Shown: positions 47,117 through 58,842 of the stretch, in pieces
Layout of the letters: the number at the start of each line of letters is the position of its first letter
Position numbering within the stretch: the stretch's first letter is position 1
DNA from: Atrichornis clamosus
Lineage: Eukaryota > Chordata > Aves > Passeriformes > Menuridae
Direction: 5' to 3'
Assembly (NCBI GenBank): GCA_013400975.1
Contig: WBMZ01008710.1
Coordinates: forward strand, 1-64,000
DNA: 64,000 nt
Position numbers and translations under genes: made by a program
Notes under the pieces: model-generated
Told to the model about the DNA's origin: nothing
Seen by the model: only the letters and a program-made list of their open reading frames with translations
The model's database searches: none

Positions 47117-48975
47117 CTAAAAACCTTGCTAGTACAATCTAGCAAGTAACACATTTCAAAAGGAGAGAGAGGAGAAACAGAAACACAATTGTGATTAATC
47201 ATGCTCATTATCAACTCAGACTTATGACCTGTGTAAATTTTAGGGCATTTTTTTTGAAGTGTGTGTGTGGTGGTGGATGGGAGGAGGGGTGCATGTGTGT
47301 GGAATGAGAGATGAAAAATACACTCCTTTCTCTGCCAATATAATGACCCTTTCCACCCTCTCACTTTTCAGCCTTCCCACCGAAAGTTAGGTGGATGTCT
47401 AAGGCTGGCTAAAGCCTTATTATTAAGTTAACTCTAGGTGGTTTCCATTAGCCTTACAGTATATGCCACTGAGCAGACATACAGTAACTGAATTGTTTCA
47501 ACTTATCCAAATAACATTGAAATAGACTTAATTGTTGAACTGCAGGAAAGACCATGTGTCTCCAGAGACTATTAGTGTCATTTAAAAGGCTAAATGTATC
47601 ATAAAACCTGTCTTTAGCAGAATAAAATTGTACAGACCAACACAATTTTAGCTAATGTTTTCCACATTTCTTGTAAAAAAAAAGTCATTGGCTGCAAAGG
47701 AAAGTTCATAACATTTCTAGGAGTTATTTCAGTGCAGCACTTCCCAACTAGTTTTAACCCAGTATCCTTTTTACTATTGCATAGCAATTTACTTTGAAAG
47801 CAGTAACACTGAAATCACCAGGATTTACTTACAGAACATATTTCTATTTATTGTTAGTAAGGAGAGGCTTTTGCACAGCAGAAGATTCAAGAAGCCTCTG
47901 ATTTCAATAGATAAGCATTTTTCTCTTAGACTGCCTTAACATTTAAATCCAGCTTTGATTAAAGAAGAATATGGTTATATTTCAGAGGAAAAGTAAAAGT
48001 GAAGGAATCCTTGCTGATATAGGTTGTCAGTGAGGTGTCCTCAGCCATCAGCATTTTGGTATTTTGTGATTTTTATTCTGGGGTTTAGCTCCTTGCTTTT
48101 ATTCCAATGTTACATTTTTCTTTTGTTGGCTCTGTTAAGAGAGTTTTTTGGATAGGGAAAAAGATAAAAGTAGCTGAAAACAAACAAAATAGGAAAGCAG
48201 AAGAAGAGTAGGGGGGAGGTAGAGAGGCCGAGTAAGAATGAATGAAAAATAGAAAACTGCTTTTATGCTATCAAAAAGACAAAGGAGTATTTCTTTGTTC
48301 CAAAGAAGTTCAAAATATTAAGGGGAAAAAAATAGTGGATCAGCCCTTAATAGAATGAGCAAATCTTTCTCTTAATGTCTCATCTTTTCACTGGACTTTT
48401 ATATCAACTAACAAGGAAGCTGTTTCAAATAACTTCTGCTAACATTATTGTTATTTTACAAGTTTTGTTTCTATGGAAATGAATGATGTAATCTTCTCTT
48501 TCTATCACAATCACTTACTTTTTAACCTGAAGAGATTTTTTTTCCCCTGGTAGTCCTCTCCAATCTAGGGGACAAAAGATATTGTCTCATTTTTTGGGGG
48601 AAAACCTCATAATCATGATGCAATTACCTGTGTAGGAACACTAGTGCCTTTCCTGAAAAAGTTAAGAATTTCTTGAAAAGGCAGTTACTGTCAAGCTTTT
48701 CCCATTAGCGCTATGTGTGAATGGAAACAACTGTAATTTCTTCATTGCTTGCTATTAAAATGAACTTGAATCATGTAACTCTTTTGAAAAGGAGACATTA
48801 TGATGACAAAAAATATTGGTTAAGTCTAGCCAGGGTTTGATTTATTTGGTTTTAGTCCTGCGATAAGGAGAGGGTATGTGCTAATGAAGCAGTTCCCGTT
48901 TACAGGGAAATTCATCCAGTAACAAGTCATAGAGCCACTAATTCTTTTTCATTCCCATTTTGGGAATTTACGTAG

Positions 48976-49205
48976 TGTCTGGTCTCCTGGCACTGACCCT
49001 CAGAGTGGCCCTGAATTCACCTGTAATGAAGGAAATCCCAACTTGCACAAACCTAGAGCATCTTTACCTTGAACTAAATAGAGTCTTACTATTTCCAGGT
49101 TATCGATGGGACACTATTGCACAAATCAGCCAACAGGCATTTTATTCAGATACTGTGCAAGTAAATGCAATGGGGAGAACTCCCCACACCTCTGATGAAG
49201 CAAAG
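48976..49205 (+). other. Candidate 230-bp coding exon (unconfirmed)
   Basis: This is the longest open exon-like segment in the window: two carried-in bases and 76 stop-free codons between TTTGGGAATTTACGTAG (weak tract near the AG, with a better T-rich stretch further upstream) and a fair donor (GCAAAG then GTAATA). The translation is protein-like, with NSPVMKEIPTCTNLEHLYLE in the middle and SQQAFYSDTVQVNAMGRTP near the end. An internal AG at 49099-49100 offers a shorter exon of about 105 bp. The family is unrecognised. Its length and composition make it one of the two or three best candidates here. Confidence 0.28.
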
Positions 49206-49689
49206 GTAATAGAATGATATTGCTAATTTAAAATTTTAAAGAAGGATATTTTCACCAGTATGATGCTAGACACAAACTCAAATGTCTAATGTGTGTCTGT
49301 GCAGAATTTCTACTTCTGACCTGTAAACTTGTCAATCTCTGCTTTGTCACTTGCCTTTCAGGCCTGAATGTATTTTATTGCAATATCAACAACCTTTTCC
49401 TAAAAAGAGATTGTATGATTTTTTAAAATTTGAATTGATTTTAAGGCAGTTACCTATGAAGCAGAGATGTGAATCTCTTGGAGGATAATAGATAAAGTCC
49501 TGAGGTAGTGCAACATTGATATATGTTGAAATGATGACATAACAAATGAAAAAATAGTTAATAAATGCATTTATTTGGTGTGTGTATACATATGGATCTA
49601 TTGAGTATATATGAGAGTCTGAAATAATTTTAATTCTATGAGTAAAGTAAAACTCACAGAGGATATTTCACATTATTTGTGTCATTTGG

Positions 49690-49790
49690 CAGCTGAAAAA
49701 GTTTATGTGATTTGTCCAAGCTTATATGGGAAGAAACAGTAAAGCAAAGAATAGAAGCAATCTACTTAGACTCTCATTCCTACATTCTTC
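49690..49790 (-). mobile_element. MIR-like SINE fragment, antisense
   Basis: AGTTTATGTGATTTGTCCAA and the following G/A-rich GGGAAGAAACAGTAAAGC stretch parallel the antisense MIR order GGTTAAGTGACTTGCCCAAGG … AGTAAGTGGCAGAGC. A TTAGACTCTCATTCC end fits the GTCTGACTCC part. Divergence is high. Confidence 0.45.
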
Positions 49791-50044
49791 ATGGATGACC
49801 TGAATTAGGACTTATTTTAGTATAGTCATGACAAATGTAATGTGCAAAACTAATGAAATTTAAATTAAAAAAGGAGTGACTTAACTGTCCCCTGACCTTT
49901 CCTGTGTAAAAGGAATCTCATTCTAATATAAAGTGATAATTGTCCAGTGTTGGTCTTGTCACTTCTTTCCTGATGGGAGTGAAAAGATGCAGCTAAACCT
50001 ACTAATTTCTAAATTTTGCAAAATTAGGGTAGATAAGGTACAGT

Positions 50045-50082
50045 AGGTACTGGTAGGAAGTAAGTGAGTAAGGTACTGGTAG
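50045..50082. repeat. Imperfect 26-bp tandem duplication
   Basis: AGGTACTGGTAG occurs at 50045 and again 26 bp later, with similar GTAAGT/GTGAGT words between and around the copies. It is a local slippage array of purine-rich sequence. Confidence 0.7.
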
Positions 50083-51179
50083 AAGGAGGTAAAACCATGC
50101 TGTTGGCAGGCTATTACCTCCATGCCCATTATGCAGTGTTCACTTGAGTGAGGGGTCCTATTTTACCTATGAGACCACTCAGCCTATGTCCCCAAAACTT
50201 GGAGCATTGGGCCCTACCAAGGTTAAACACTTTTGTATTCTTCATTGGGCATACAAACTGTCTGAGAATTGCTGCAAGAAAATCAAATAATGCATTTCTA
50301 CATTTTCAGCACATGTCTTGAGCTGATTAGCACAGGACCTAATTTGCTCTAATCAGCCCAAGGTGGATAGAATGTGAAACAGATGACCTTACTGTTTAAG
50401 AACAAGTAATTCTGTTTATTTGTGGAGAATAATGACGTTTTCCTACTGATGGTTGAATACCTTGCACCTTAAATTGCATCAGGTCAGTGCTGACAGTAAC
50501 TGGTACAGCAAGTTTGAATTCCCTCATACGGCATATTAGGTAACTTTTCTGTCGCTGCCAATTGAAGCCAGACCCATATATGAAAAACAAAACGTGAGTT
50601 CCTGGTAAATATAACAATTTTTAATATCCCCAGCTGGAGAGAAAGTTTGCACTAGTATAGCAGAAGAAAATATGCCAGGGTCTGTAAAACATCCTCAAAA
50701 AGAGAATTTACAAAAGGAGAAAACTTTTCCTTTTCCTATGCTTCGAATTATTAAAAGTACACACCCAAGAAAATCTGTGAGTAAAGGGGCTTAGTTGAAC
50801 CAATGTACAGCAAAAATCAAATCACCTCAAGGTTGAAAACGCATCTGAAAATAAATTACTAGGAGCTGAGATCTGATTTAGTCAATGTCTACATAGGTTA
50901 CTCATTCTTTATTTCTGATGTGCCTTAAACCAGCAAAAAATGGTGACTTCAGTATAAGGGTCATTAACTAAGGTAAAATTTGAGTAAAGTGTTTAAAATT
51001 TGACCATCTGAAAGTACTGGCTAGTGCTGAACACCAGATTCCTGGGCCTCCCATAATGATCTACAAAAATATAAAGTAACAGCATTCAAGTTCTGAGAAG
51101 GAGTATCTCCTCTTTGCCCTTTCTCTTCTGAAGGCTGGAAGCCAGGCTGACGGAAGCATGCTATTACATTATTACCCAC

Positions 51180-51212
51180 TCCACTCCCACACACACATCC
51201 ACACACACATCT
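51180..51212. repeat. CA-rich microsatellite
   Basis: Interrupted CCACACACACA units. It is a simple repeat in non-coding DNA. Confidence 0.85.
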
Positions 51213-51845
51213 TTTGTGACCCCCAAGTCTCAACCTCTGTTCCAGAACTGTTTTGGACTCTGGATGTAGCCTGCTGGACTCTTTTGTTGGGAAGGAGGTA
51301 GCGATATTGGGATAATGACATCAAAGCCAGAATTAGAGAGGCAGCCCTGGTGAGACCTTCAAAGAAAGAAAGCTACTCAGCTGTAAAGGATAGACATGAA
51401 TCTGTGAGCCTTGATGCCAGGCCCAGCAAGAGCTTAAGGTCGCTTGCTTAAAGGCACAGTCATACAGGCACAGCCTCAAACTGGTAGAAATCATATAAGA
51501 CTTCATATTTTCTTCAGGGAAGAAGGTCACGTGTTTACTTTTGCTTAAGCAAAGCTGAGCAGTTGTTAGCGTAGGGAAGAGGTTTACTTTCTCCCTGACG
51601 TACTTGCAAGACGAAAAATGAAATGACTTTTCTTCTTTCAGATAAATAGTGCAATGAATTCTTATTATCAAAGGCAATCTGTTCTTATGACGTGGGGGAA
51701 AATGCTATATTATTTTTTTGTTTAACAGGAGTAACCACTTTCTGGTACTTGGAGTTCAGCACTGCTAGCTGGTGCGTGCTCTCCTCAGAGGGTTTTCAGG
51801 AATGTTTTTGCAAAACTCTTTTCCCAAGATTGAGCTGCAATTAGC

Positions 51846-51990
51846 ATGGGCTTCAGTCAGTTCTGTGGAGATGTCACTCCACATAACGCTATGGGCTTCA
51901 TGCTGCAACATGAAGATGTCACTTTAGATAGCACTGTAGGCTTGAAGTGGCAATCCACAGATGTCACTTCTCTGTTATGAACTGCTGCAG
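51846..51990. repeat. Degenerate 45-bp minisatellite
   Basis: ATGTCACT recurs at 51871, 51916 and 51961, exactly 45 bp apart. The word ATGGGCTT/GTAGGCTT recurs at 51846, 51891 and 51936 with the same spacing. The first two full units share about 29 of 45 positions. A further ATGTCC word near 52045 may be a decayed outlying copy. The period is a multiple of three, but stops break the obvious plus frame, so there is no evidence that it encodes protein repeats. Confidence 0.75.
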
Positions 51991-52979
51991 GAGAATCTGT
52001 CCTTTTTGATGGAGCTGGCCTCATACTTCATGAATACCCTGTTGATGTCCCTCTCAGTGGGCTTGACATCACTGTAACAGCACGACAAGTTAAAACAAGT
52101 CCTTGAGAACTCCTGTTAACCAACGCAATGATGACCGTGACTACACAGTGTGCCTTGGCAGGAACAAAGTGTTTTCTCAATCACAGAAGAACCTTACTCT
52201 AGTGAGAACTGACTCACAAGTTGTTGCAGGACACAACTTATCTCTGCATGCAATGACAGCAAGCCCATGGTCATCATTGTGTCAGTTAACAAGGCTTCTC
52301 AAGGTCATGTTCCACACTGTTGTAAATTCTGCAGGAAGATAAAGGACCACCAGGAATTCATTTTCTTTCTAGATGCCTCTTTGGCTCAGTTAACCTTTAA
52401 CAATGGTCTCATCTTAAGTGGCTAAAACCATAAAGAACAATGCCACAAAGCTAAGAGCATGAATCATAAGTTTCAGGCTGGGCTAAATAGTTGAATCTGT
52501 TTTTTCCTTCAATATTCTGAACAAAATAAACATCTGGTAACAAAAATGCCTGTACAACTTGCCATTTAATTCTGAATTTAAGATATTCCAGTGTTTGCAG
52601 TGGTTAGAATAAGATTTCTAAAGAAAAAAGTTACCCAACATGATTTTCCCAGTTAAATGCCATGTGTGATCCCAGAAGTACAAATGACGTTTGGTAGTGT
52701 CCCCTTTTGTAATTGCTTTAAATTAAAAAGCAATTAGAAGCCCACTAATTTCTGAGTAGACCCGTTGGGTCAGGACTGAGATCACCAATAGAGCAGTCGG
52801 AAAGCATGCATTACACATCCCTCCTTCCAAGTTTATATTGGAGGTAGGTCAGTAATTCCTACCACTGTCAGTGGCAGCCTTTTAAGGCAGCCCAAGGACA
52901 CAGGCAGTGTTCATTCATCCTTTGACAGGTGCCAGAACCGAGGACAAAATTCCCTTCTGTCTTTTTGCTGCTTGTGGGT
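51991..52979. other. Non-coding stretch
   Basis: No gene is recognised. The 79-codon plus frame at 52103-52342 is of chance length and has no motif. Confidence 0.55.
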
Positions 52980-53347
52980 AGTAGGAATCTTGTACCTTCC
53001 TGCGGTGGTGAGCACCTTAAGTCCCTGCAGCAGCGAGGGGTTGGGGCACAGAGGTGTTGGGGACTCGCTGCCAGGGGAGGGCTACAGCTGCCCCGCTGTG
53101 CTCCTGCACACCCCCCGCACCCCACCTGGCTTCCTGCTACTCATACACGTCTGCTGTGTGAGTCGCTGATTGCAGAGAGTTTGTTTAACCGGAGGAGAGA
53201 AGAATGATAATGAGATCGCTGAGCACCGCTGATTGCCTGCCCTCGCTGAAGGGCGCTCTGGACGACCTGGTTCGCTCGGCCCGTGGGCTGGGGTGGCCCT
53301 GGCTGCCCGGCACAGCTCCTGCCGAGGCACCACCACTAACCCTGGAG
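52980..53347. promoter_or_regulatory. Small CpG-enriched island; possible promoter or first exon
   Basis: About 18 CpGs fall in roughly 365 bp at about 60 % GC, in a neighbourhood where CpG is rare. The density is highest at 53160-53340. An ATG at 53204 opens 48 codons (including LPSLKGALDDLVRSARGLGW) up to a plausible donor, CTGGAG then GTGAATT at 53347/53348. This is what a small CpG-island promoter with a coding first exon would look like. A GC-rich repeat or non-functional patch fits equally well, and no TATA box or known N-terminus is recognised. Confidence 0.3.
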
Positions 53348-56300
53348 GTGAATTTTCTTCACAGAAAAGGCTCTTCTGGGCTTTTCCCAGAATACAGTTT
53401 TTCTTGGCATGGCTTCCATTTTTTTCAGAGAAGCTGTGAAAACTTTTCCTGAAATGATTCTCCTCTGCCTTCTGGCTGAAGAGTATGACTGATGCCTTTT
53501 CTTCCCCAGTGCAATAGTACATCTGTGGAGTAGAGAGACTAGGTAACCAGCTGTCATGTCAGGTTTCCTAAACATACTTGCATGTCATTTCTCACTTGCT
53601 CATCTCTATCAAAGCAGAGAGCCTCTGCTGCTAGCTCCACTGCACATTAAGGCTAGAGAATCATTTCATTAAGGCTGAAAAAAGTGGCTTGTTTAAGTCA
53701 AAATCAGTCTATTCCTGTATCTGTTATTTCTGCTTCTCCCTTAAACAGTCTGATGACAATATTTTTCCTTCTCCTCTCTCTTGCCTTCTTTTCTACATCA
53801 AAGATACTAACTACTGTGTTCTTTAATTTAACAGCTTCTGCAACACAAGAGAGAATAGGTTCATTTTATGAATAGTGAATCCTTGTATGATATCATCCTC
53901 ACATAATCTGTGTTTTGCTGCTCTGAAATAGTTTTTACTTCAGTAAATGTGCAGACCACCACTATGGTGACACTGTACTAACTAAAGACAGTGGTGTTAT
54001 AAGTATAGTATTTCTGTTTTAAAGCACACTACTGAAGTGTGCTCATTATTCTGTTCTTCCAGCTGTCCAATAGACAGCTGTTTGGTTCCCTATTTTTGCC
54101 ACAGAGGATGGTTTTACCTGAGGTCACTACCATACCAAGTGGCAACTGTAGGTATTACAGCCAAACCAGAGGCTATGAATCATTGAACCTGTGAATTATT
54201 GTCGTACTTAAGAGTCAGGATGCACATTATCGTATAGGCACAGTTAGAATAGAATTTGTATTCGCTTGCCTTGAACTCAACTGGAAGAACACTAAAATAT
54301 TGCCGCCAACAACATAGATAGATAGATGGATAAATAGATAAATAGATGCACATATATGATAAACACTCACAGCACAGCAAAACAATGTGTAAGTACTGCA
54401 TTTAAGTATGTGAACAATGTGTCCACCCAAGAGTAAACAAAAATTTGTGTAGCTCAAAGTGGGAAATGTGGGAAAACATATAAACAGCAACTGAAGTAAC
54501 AGAATTTCCAAGACAAAGAACAAAAGAACAAGATAAGCACAAGGGACAGCAAACAAGCAAGATGTCCTACTGAATGTACAAGTATCAGGATGTTTTGGCT
54601 TTGCCAAAACAAAGATAAGCATCATTGGGAGCAGATGGGATCCCTTTTTGGGAGAGAGGAAAGCTGCAAAAAGTACCAGACATCCAGAGGAACATTACCC
54701 ATAAAAGGGCTCTCAAGCCTGATCATTCTGACCTCCTCAACTCTCAGCCATGACTACTGTATCCACTGGTGCATCATCTCTTTGGTATTACATACTTGCA
54801 GCAAATTCAGGATATAGTGGACTAGTGGTTTTTTGCGTGTAAAGCTATGTGGTGATAATTTGTAATGGATAACCTTTGGCACGTCTGTCATTAATGAATA
54901 TCAATCTACTAAAATTTTATTTTAGAAGTTGGTTTATCAGTCTTCTAAATACTCCCATCACAGCAATTTCTAGTTCCTTGACTCGACTGCAATAATTTCC
55001 CCCCCAAAATTAAGCATAGTTATCATGTTGAACAACAGGGCCATCTTGTTCTTCACATCAGAAGAGGACATAAAATGGGTATGTCTCTCCTTCCTTGTGA
55101 CAGAGCTGTCACCAAAACTGCAGCAAAACCCAGAAACTCTCCAACAACATATTTTCAGTGTTGAGAATCAAGGCATTACTTTATTCTGGCCAGGATGTGC
55201 AATAGAAATGATTTCATCCACACATGCCCAGGTTGTGCAGTGAAAAACATTCCATCACACATAACCTTTTACCCAATGTTTCCCATCTATACGCAGACAA
55301 AACCCAAATAAATACATGTTCATTGGCCTTCAATTACATAATTCTTAGTATTAATTTTCCTGTTGGTTATTGATCCCTTCACCTTCAATGCTAATGTGGT
55401 CCTCATTCTTTGGTTCTCTTACCAGTCTTTTCCCAGACCAGGTGTCTCCTATGCTCCAGAGCAGCGATGTTCAGGGATGGTGTTTGTTAATGGTCACGTA
55501 TCTCCTGTGTATCTCACTGGCTACTCCCAGTCTGCAGATGTTAAACTCATCAAGCCTTGCCCGGTGAACAAAGTCTTAAAAAGAAATTTCAACTCCCTTC
55601 CCCCTGGGCAAAGGCGAGCAAACCCCTTACATTAAAAAATGTTTAAAGTTGTATCATTTCCAACAGAGCTAGAGGCTGGTCACTGCCCGCATCTCTGTGT
55701 CTGCAGTAGAATGTGTAGATATGAACTCTTCATTGCTGACCAATAAAATACACTGCCTTGTGGAGTTACCTTGTTCATACAGCTTTGAAACACTCAAGGG
55801 AAATATGCCACTGCTGCAGAGATGAGTGATGAAGCACTTGGGTTCTGTTTATGTGAAGTTTTGATTTTTTTTAATAACTTTTTTTTACTCTTTGAAGGTA
55901 TGGAGGAATGTGTGCAAAATAACTACAGACTATAACATATCTAGAAGCCTCTGAAGTATTTGTTTAAATTTTAAATGCTGCATCTGCATCTGCACTGCAG
56001 TTTCAGATATTAAACCCTGATGTATGTTTTGAATCCCTACAAATTACACAATTTCTTTTCCTTTCCTGCTGCTTCTCCTTTAATACTACTACTATCAGCA
56101 AGTTTTTTTATCAGGACCAGGAGTAATACTGATTTCATCTGCAAAAATTCAGGCTAGTCACAAGTTACCTCATCATGAAGAAAAGCATTATCTACATTCA
56201 CTAGCAGAAGAATAGTAGCAAGAGTAACCCTGACTATCATTTTGCTTTCTCCTCTTTCTTACTTTATGTCATCCTTTTAAACTGTTAGTCAAGATCATCA

Positions 56301-56644
56301 CCTGATATAAAGTGATGTCACCCCATTGAAATCTTGAGTAACACAAGACTTGACAACTTTCCTCCTTCAGATCTCCATGGGCAAGTCTAGATTTGTAGCT
56401 TAATGATTGTCATTGCATAACATGAAAAGCTATGAGATCCAAATGAAAGCATTAAAATCCTCAGATAACATGAGTTTGTTCTGCATCCCTCATTTGAATA
56501 GTGTTGGTATATATGTCGAAGTTTTAGGCTGTACTAGTGCCAGCCCTGTTTTGTGAAGATATATAGAAGTACTATCATTTTGATGTGAATCAGTTTTTAA
56601 TTATTATTACTTTTTTTCTTTTAATTTTTTTTAAATTTTCACAG
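53348..56644. other. Non-coding stretch with one exon-like segment
   Basis: No recognised gene. Segment 55437-55563 (acceptor TTCTCTTACCAGTCTTTTCCCAG-type, donor CCCG then GTGAAC) is open for 42 codons, including PGVSYAPEQRCSGMVFVNGH, but its donor is weak. The minus frame at 54227-54625 (132 codons) is Leu/Phe/Cys-rich and looks like chance. Confidence 0.45.
54316..54346. repeat. GATA tetranucleotide microsatellite
   Basis: GATA units interrupted by GATGGATAAATA. It is a simple repeat. Confidence 0.9.
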
Positions 56645-56735
56645 ATTACCTCGATGCAGAATTCGTGACTTAGAAACTGCAAGTCTCTGTGAGGATGGAA
56701 TTGTTCCACAAGAACTATGGAAATTCTGCAACAAG
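56645..56735 (+). other. Candidate coding exon (unconfirmed)
   Basis: A very long T-rich tract ending in TTTTCACAG is followed by 91 bp with only one open frame (one base in, 30 codons, phase 0 out) and a fair donor (AACAAG then GTACAA). The product includes RIRDLETASLCEDGIVPQEL, which is balanced and protein-like. It joins in phase with the next candidate 0.9 kb downstream. The family is unrecognised. Confidence 0.25.
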
Positions 56736-57642
56736 GTACAAAACGTGTTAAATGCTGCAAAATGTTCCAGTCTTTGAGCTTCTTTGGTCCTTCTGTGTAA
56801 TTGAACTTTTGAGCTGCCCCAAATGCTTGCGAAGTGTGGAACAACTGGAGCAAGAAAGTGTGAAAGAAGGACAACTGTCATGGCACTTTTTCTTTCAAAC
56901 CTCTATGAAGAGGCTACAGTGCTGTTCCTCATGGACATGATTTGCCCATGGCCGTGTGCAAAAGTTATGAGCTGGACTTGTGTCCATAACATCCAAAACT
57001 GCTAAGTTTGGGTTGGCATTAGAAATACTACTGAAACAAAATTACTTTCTGATCTAGAGTTAATCAGTTATGTCAAGTCTGGAAAATTTGGCACATTCAG
57101 GAGTATTCTTTGGCATGGAGGCAAGGTCCCACAGCCTCAGTGACTGCTAGAGAACTGTCTAGTAGTGAACCTGCATGTGAATTATGGCACAAGGTCCTCG
57201 GAGAGCAAACAATGCCTGGAAAAGGCTAAGAGATATTCTGGCTACTTGGGAGAGGCCACACTGCTATCAAGAATTGTTCTAACAGTTCAACAGTGTAGAC
57301 ATATGAACCCTTTGCTACCTGAGACTATCATCAACCATGCTTGATTCGGCAGCTACCAATGCAGCCTTAATAATATGATTCCTTCAGGGGGAGAAATTTT
57401 ATAATTATATTGATATTGCAACTTTCTGTGATGTTTAAACCAGTGATATTGCTAGATGAAACAACAGTTTCCAAGTGCTTGAAAGAAACGTTTTACAATG
57501 ACTCAGTAACACTACCTGGCTATAGTATGTTCTACTGTGTATAATTTTTCACATTTGCCTACTTGCCATAGTTTCTATATGTGCTAAAGTGGTTTAATTA
57601 AGTAACTTCATGACACTGTAGATTTTTTTTCTACTCTCTCAG

Positions 57643-57816
57643 ACTCATGAGGGGACGAAGTATTATGGAATTGATGCTATTTTTGTGAAAGGACTTCTGA
57701 AATGTTGTGCCTTTTATAAAGGGTGCTGTATACTTGTGCTGAAGAAAGTGAAACAAGATGACAAACTTTATGAAACACGAAAAGTAACATTTGTGATTAC
57801 ACTGAAATCCTTTTAA
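57643..57816 (+). other. Candidate coding exon, internal or terminal (unconfirmed)
   Basis: A strong acceptor (TTTTTTTTCTACTCTCTCAG) opens a phase-0 frame that either reaches a TAA at 57814-57816 (57 codons) or leaves by a donor at 57784 (CGAAAA then GTAACA) after 47 codons. The product includes THEGTKYYGIDAIFVKG and a Lys-rich KKVKQDDKLYETRK end. It is in phase with 56645-56735 upstream and, by the donor, with 61507-61611 downstream. Unrecognised. Confidence 0.22.
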
Positions 57817-58842
57817 AACGGAAGGCAGATCCCTATCTATACAAAACCATTATAGAACATCTGTGCCGCAAGGATTTTTGTACTTAGTGCTTGATATGTA
57901 TAGTCAAGAAATAACAGATTAACAAGAGACTGTTCTCGTTCAATGAATATCTCCAAATATTTTCCTGACCTCTAGATTGCAATCCAGCTATTAAGATGAT
58001 CAATTGTTTGCGTTTCTTTTCTTCCTAGCAATATCAACTCCCAAGTTAAGAAGTGGAATTTTAGGGGGAAAAAGTGATCTTAGGTATGCTTTACATATTC
58101 CTTACCTTTTTTACTTCTGTGTTTCATTTATGCACCCTATAAAATTGATTAGTGATGGGCTGAATGGAATGTAAAATCCACTTTGAATTCTAATTAATAT
58201 TAATTTAGTATAGATTTTAATGTATATTCTGCATTTCCCAAGATTGGAAGAGAAAATATAAATATATTAAAAAATGATGTCACTATTGTGGTATCATCAT
58301 AGAGCCTGAATTATACCAAGGGAGGTAGTTTATAAAGACATAACAGAGTGACAGACTTTCTCCTTAAGGGTCACAAACTATACATTAGACAAGATGCAAC
58401 TGTTTGCTACAGGAAATAGACAGGGCAAGAATTTTATATCAATTAGTTTGGTATTGCAATTCTTATTCAGGAAAACTTTCACTGAAATGAAAAATTCAGA
58501 CAAAGCATTGTCTGATGAAGGTGTGAGAGGTCAGGTGATTTTTAAATTTGAATATCACTAGGAAACAAAGGCAACTGGCTTTATCTTGCCAGGGAGTAAG
58601 ATACTGTTACCAGAAAATGTCCAGTTTTCACCCTTGACCAGCAGTATTTTAATGTCTTTTGATATGATGTGTTAAATGCATCTGGAGTTCTTCGCTTAAT
58701 CTCCAAAGAATTAGAGTTTGTCCTGTTATTATCACTGTTCTTCTTCCAGTAAAATTGAATTTAACGTAATAGTTTACTTAGTCTATCAATTAGACATGTG
58801 TGTGATATAATTTCCTTTATAATTACCAAGGCAGGAGATTTT
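57817..58842. other. Non-coding stretch
   Basis: A+T-rich unique DNA between the last exon candidate and the CR1 copy. I see nothing in it. Confidence 0.6.

Larger units (their letters stand above)
49206..51845. other. Non-coding stretch
   Basis: No gene is recognised. It contains the MIR-like piece, a short imperfect duplication and a CA-rich tract listed separately. The minus frame at 51333-51677 (114 codons) has no domain or splice context that I trust. Confidence 0.55.
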
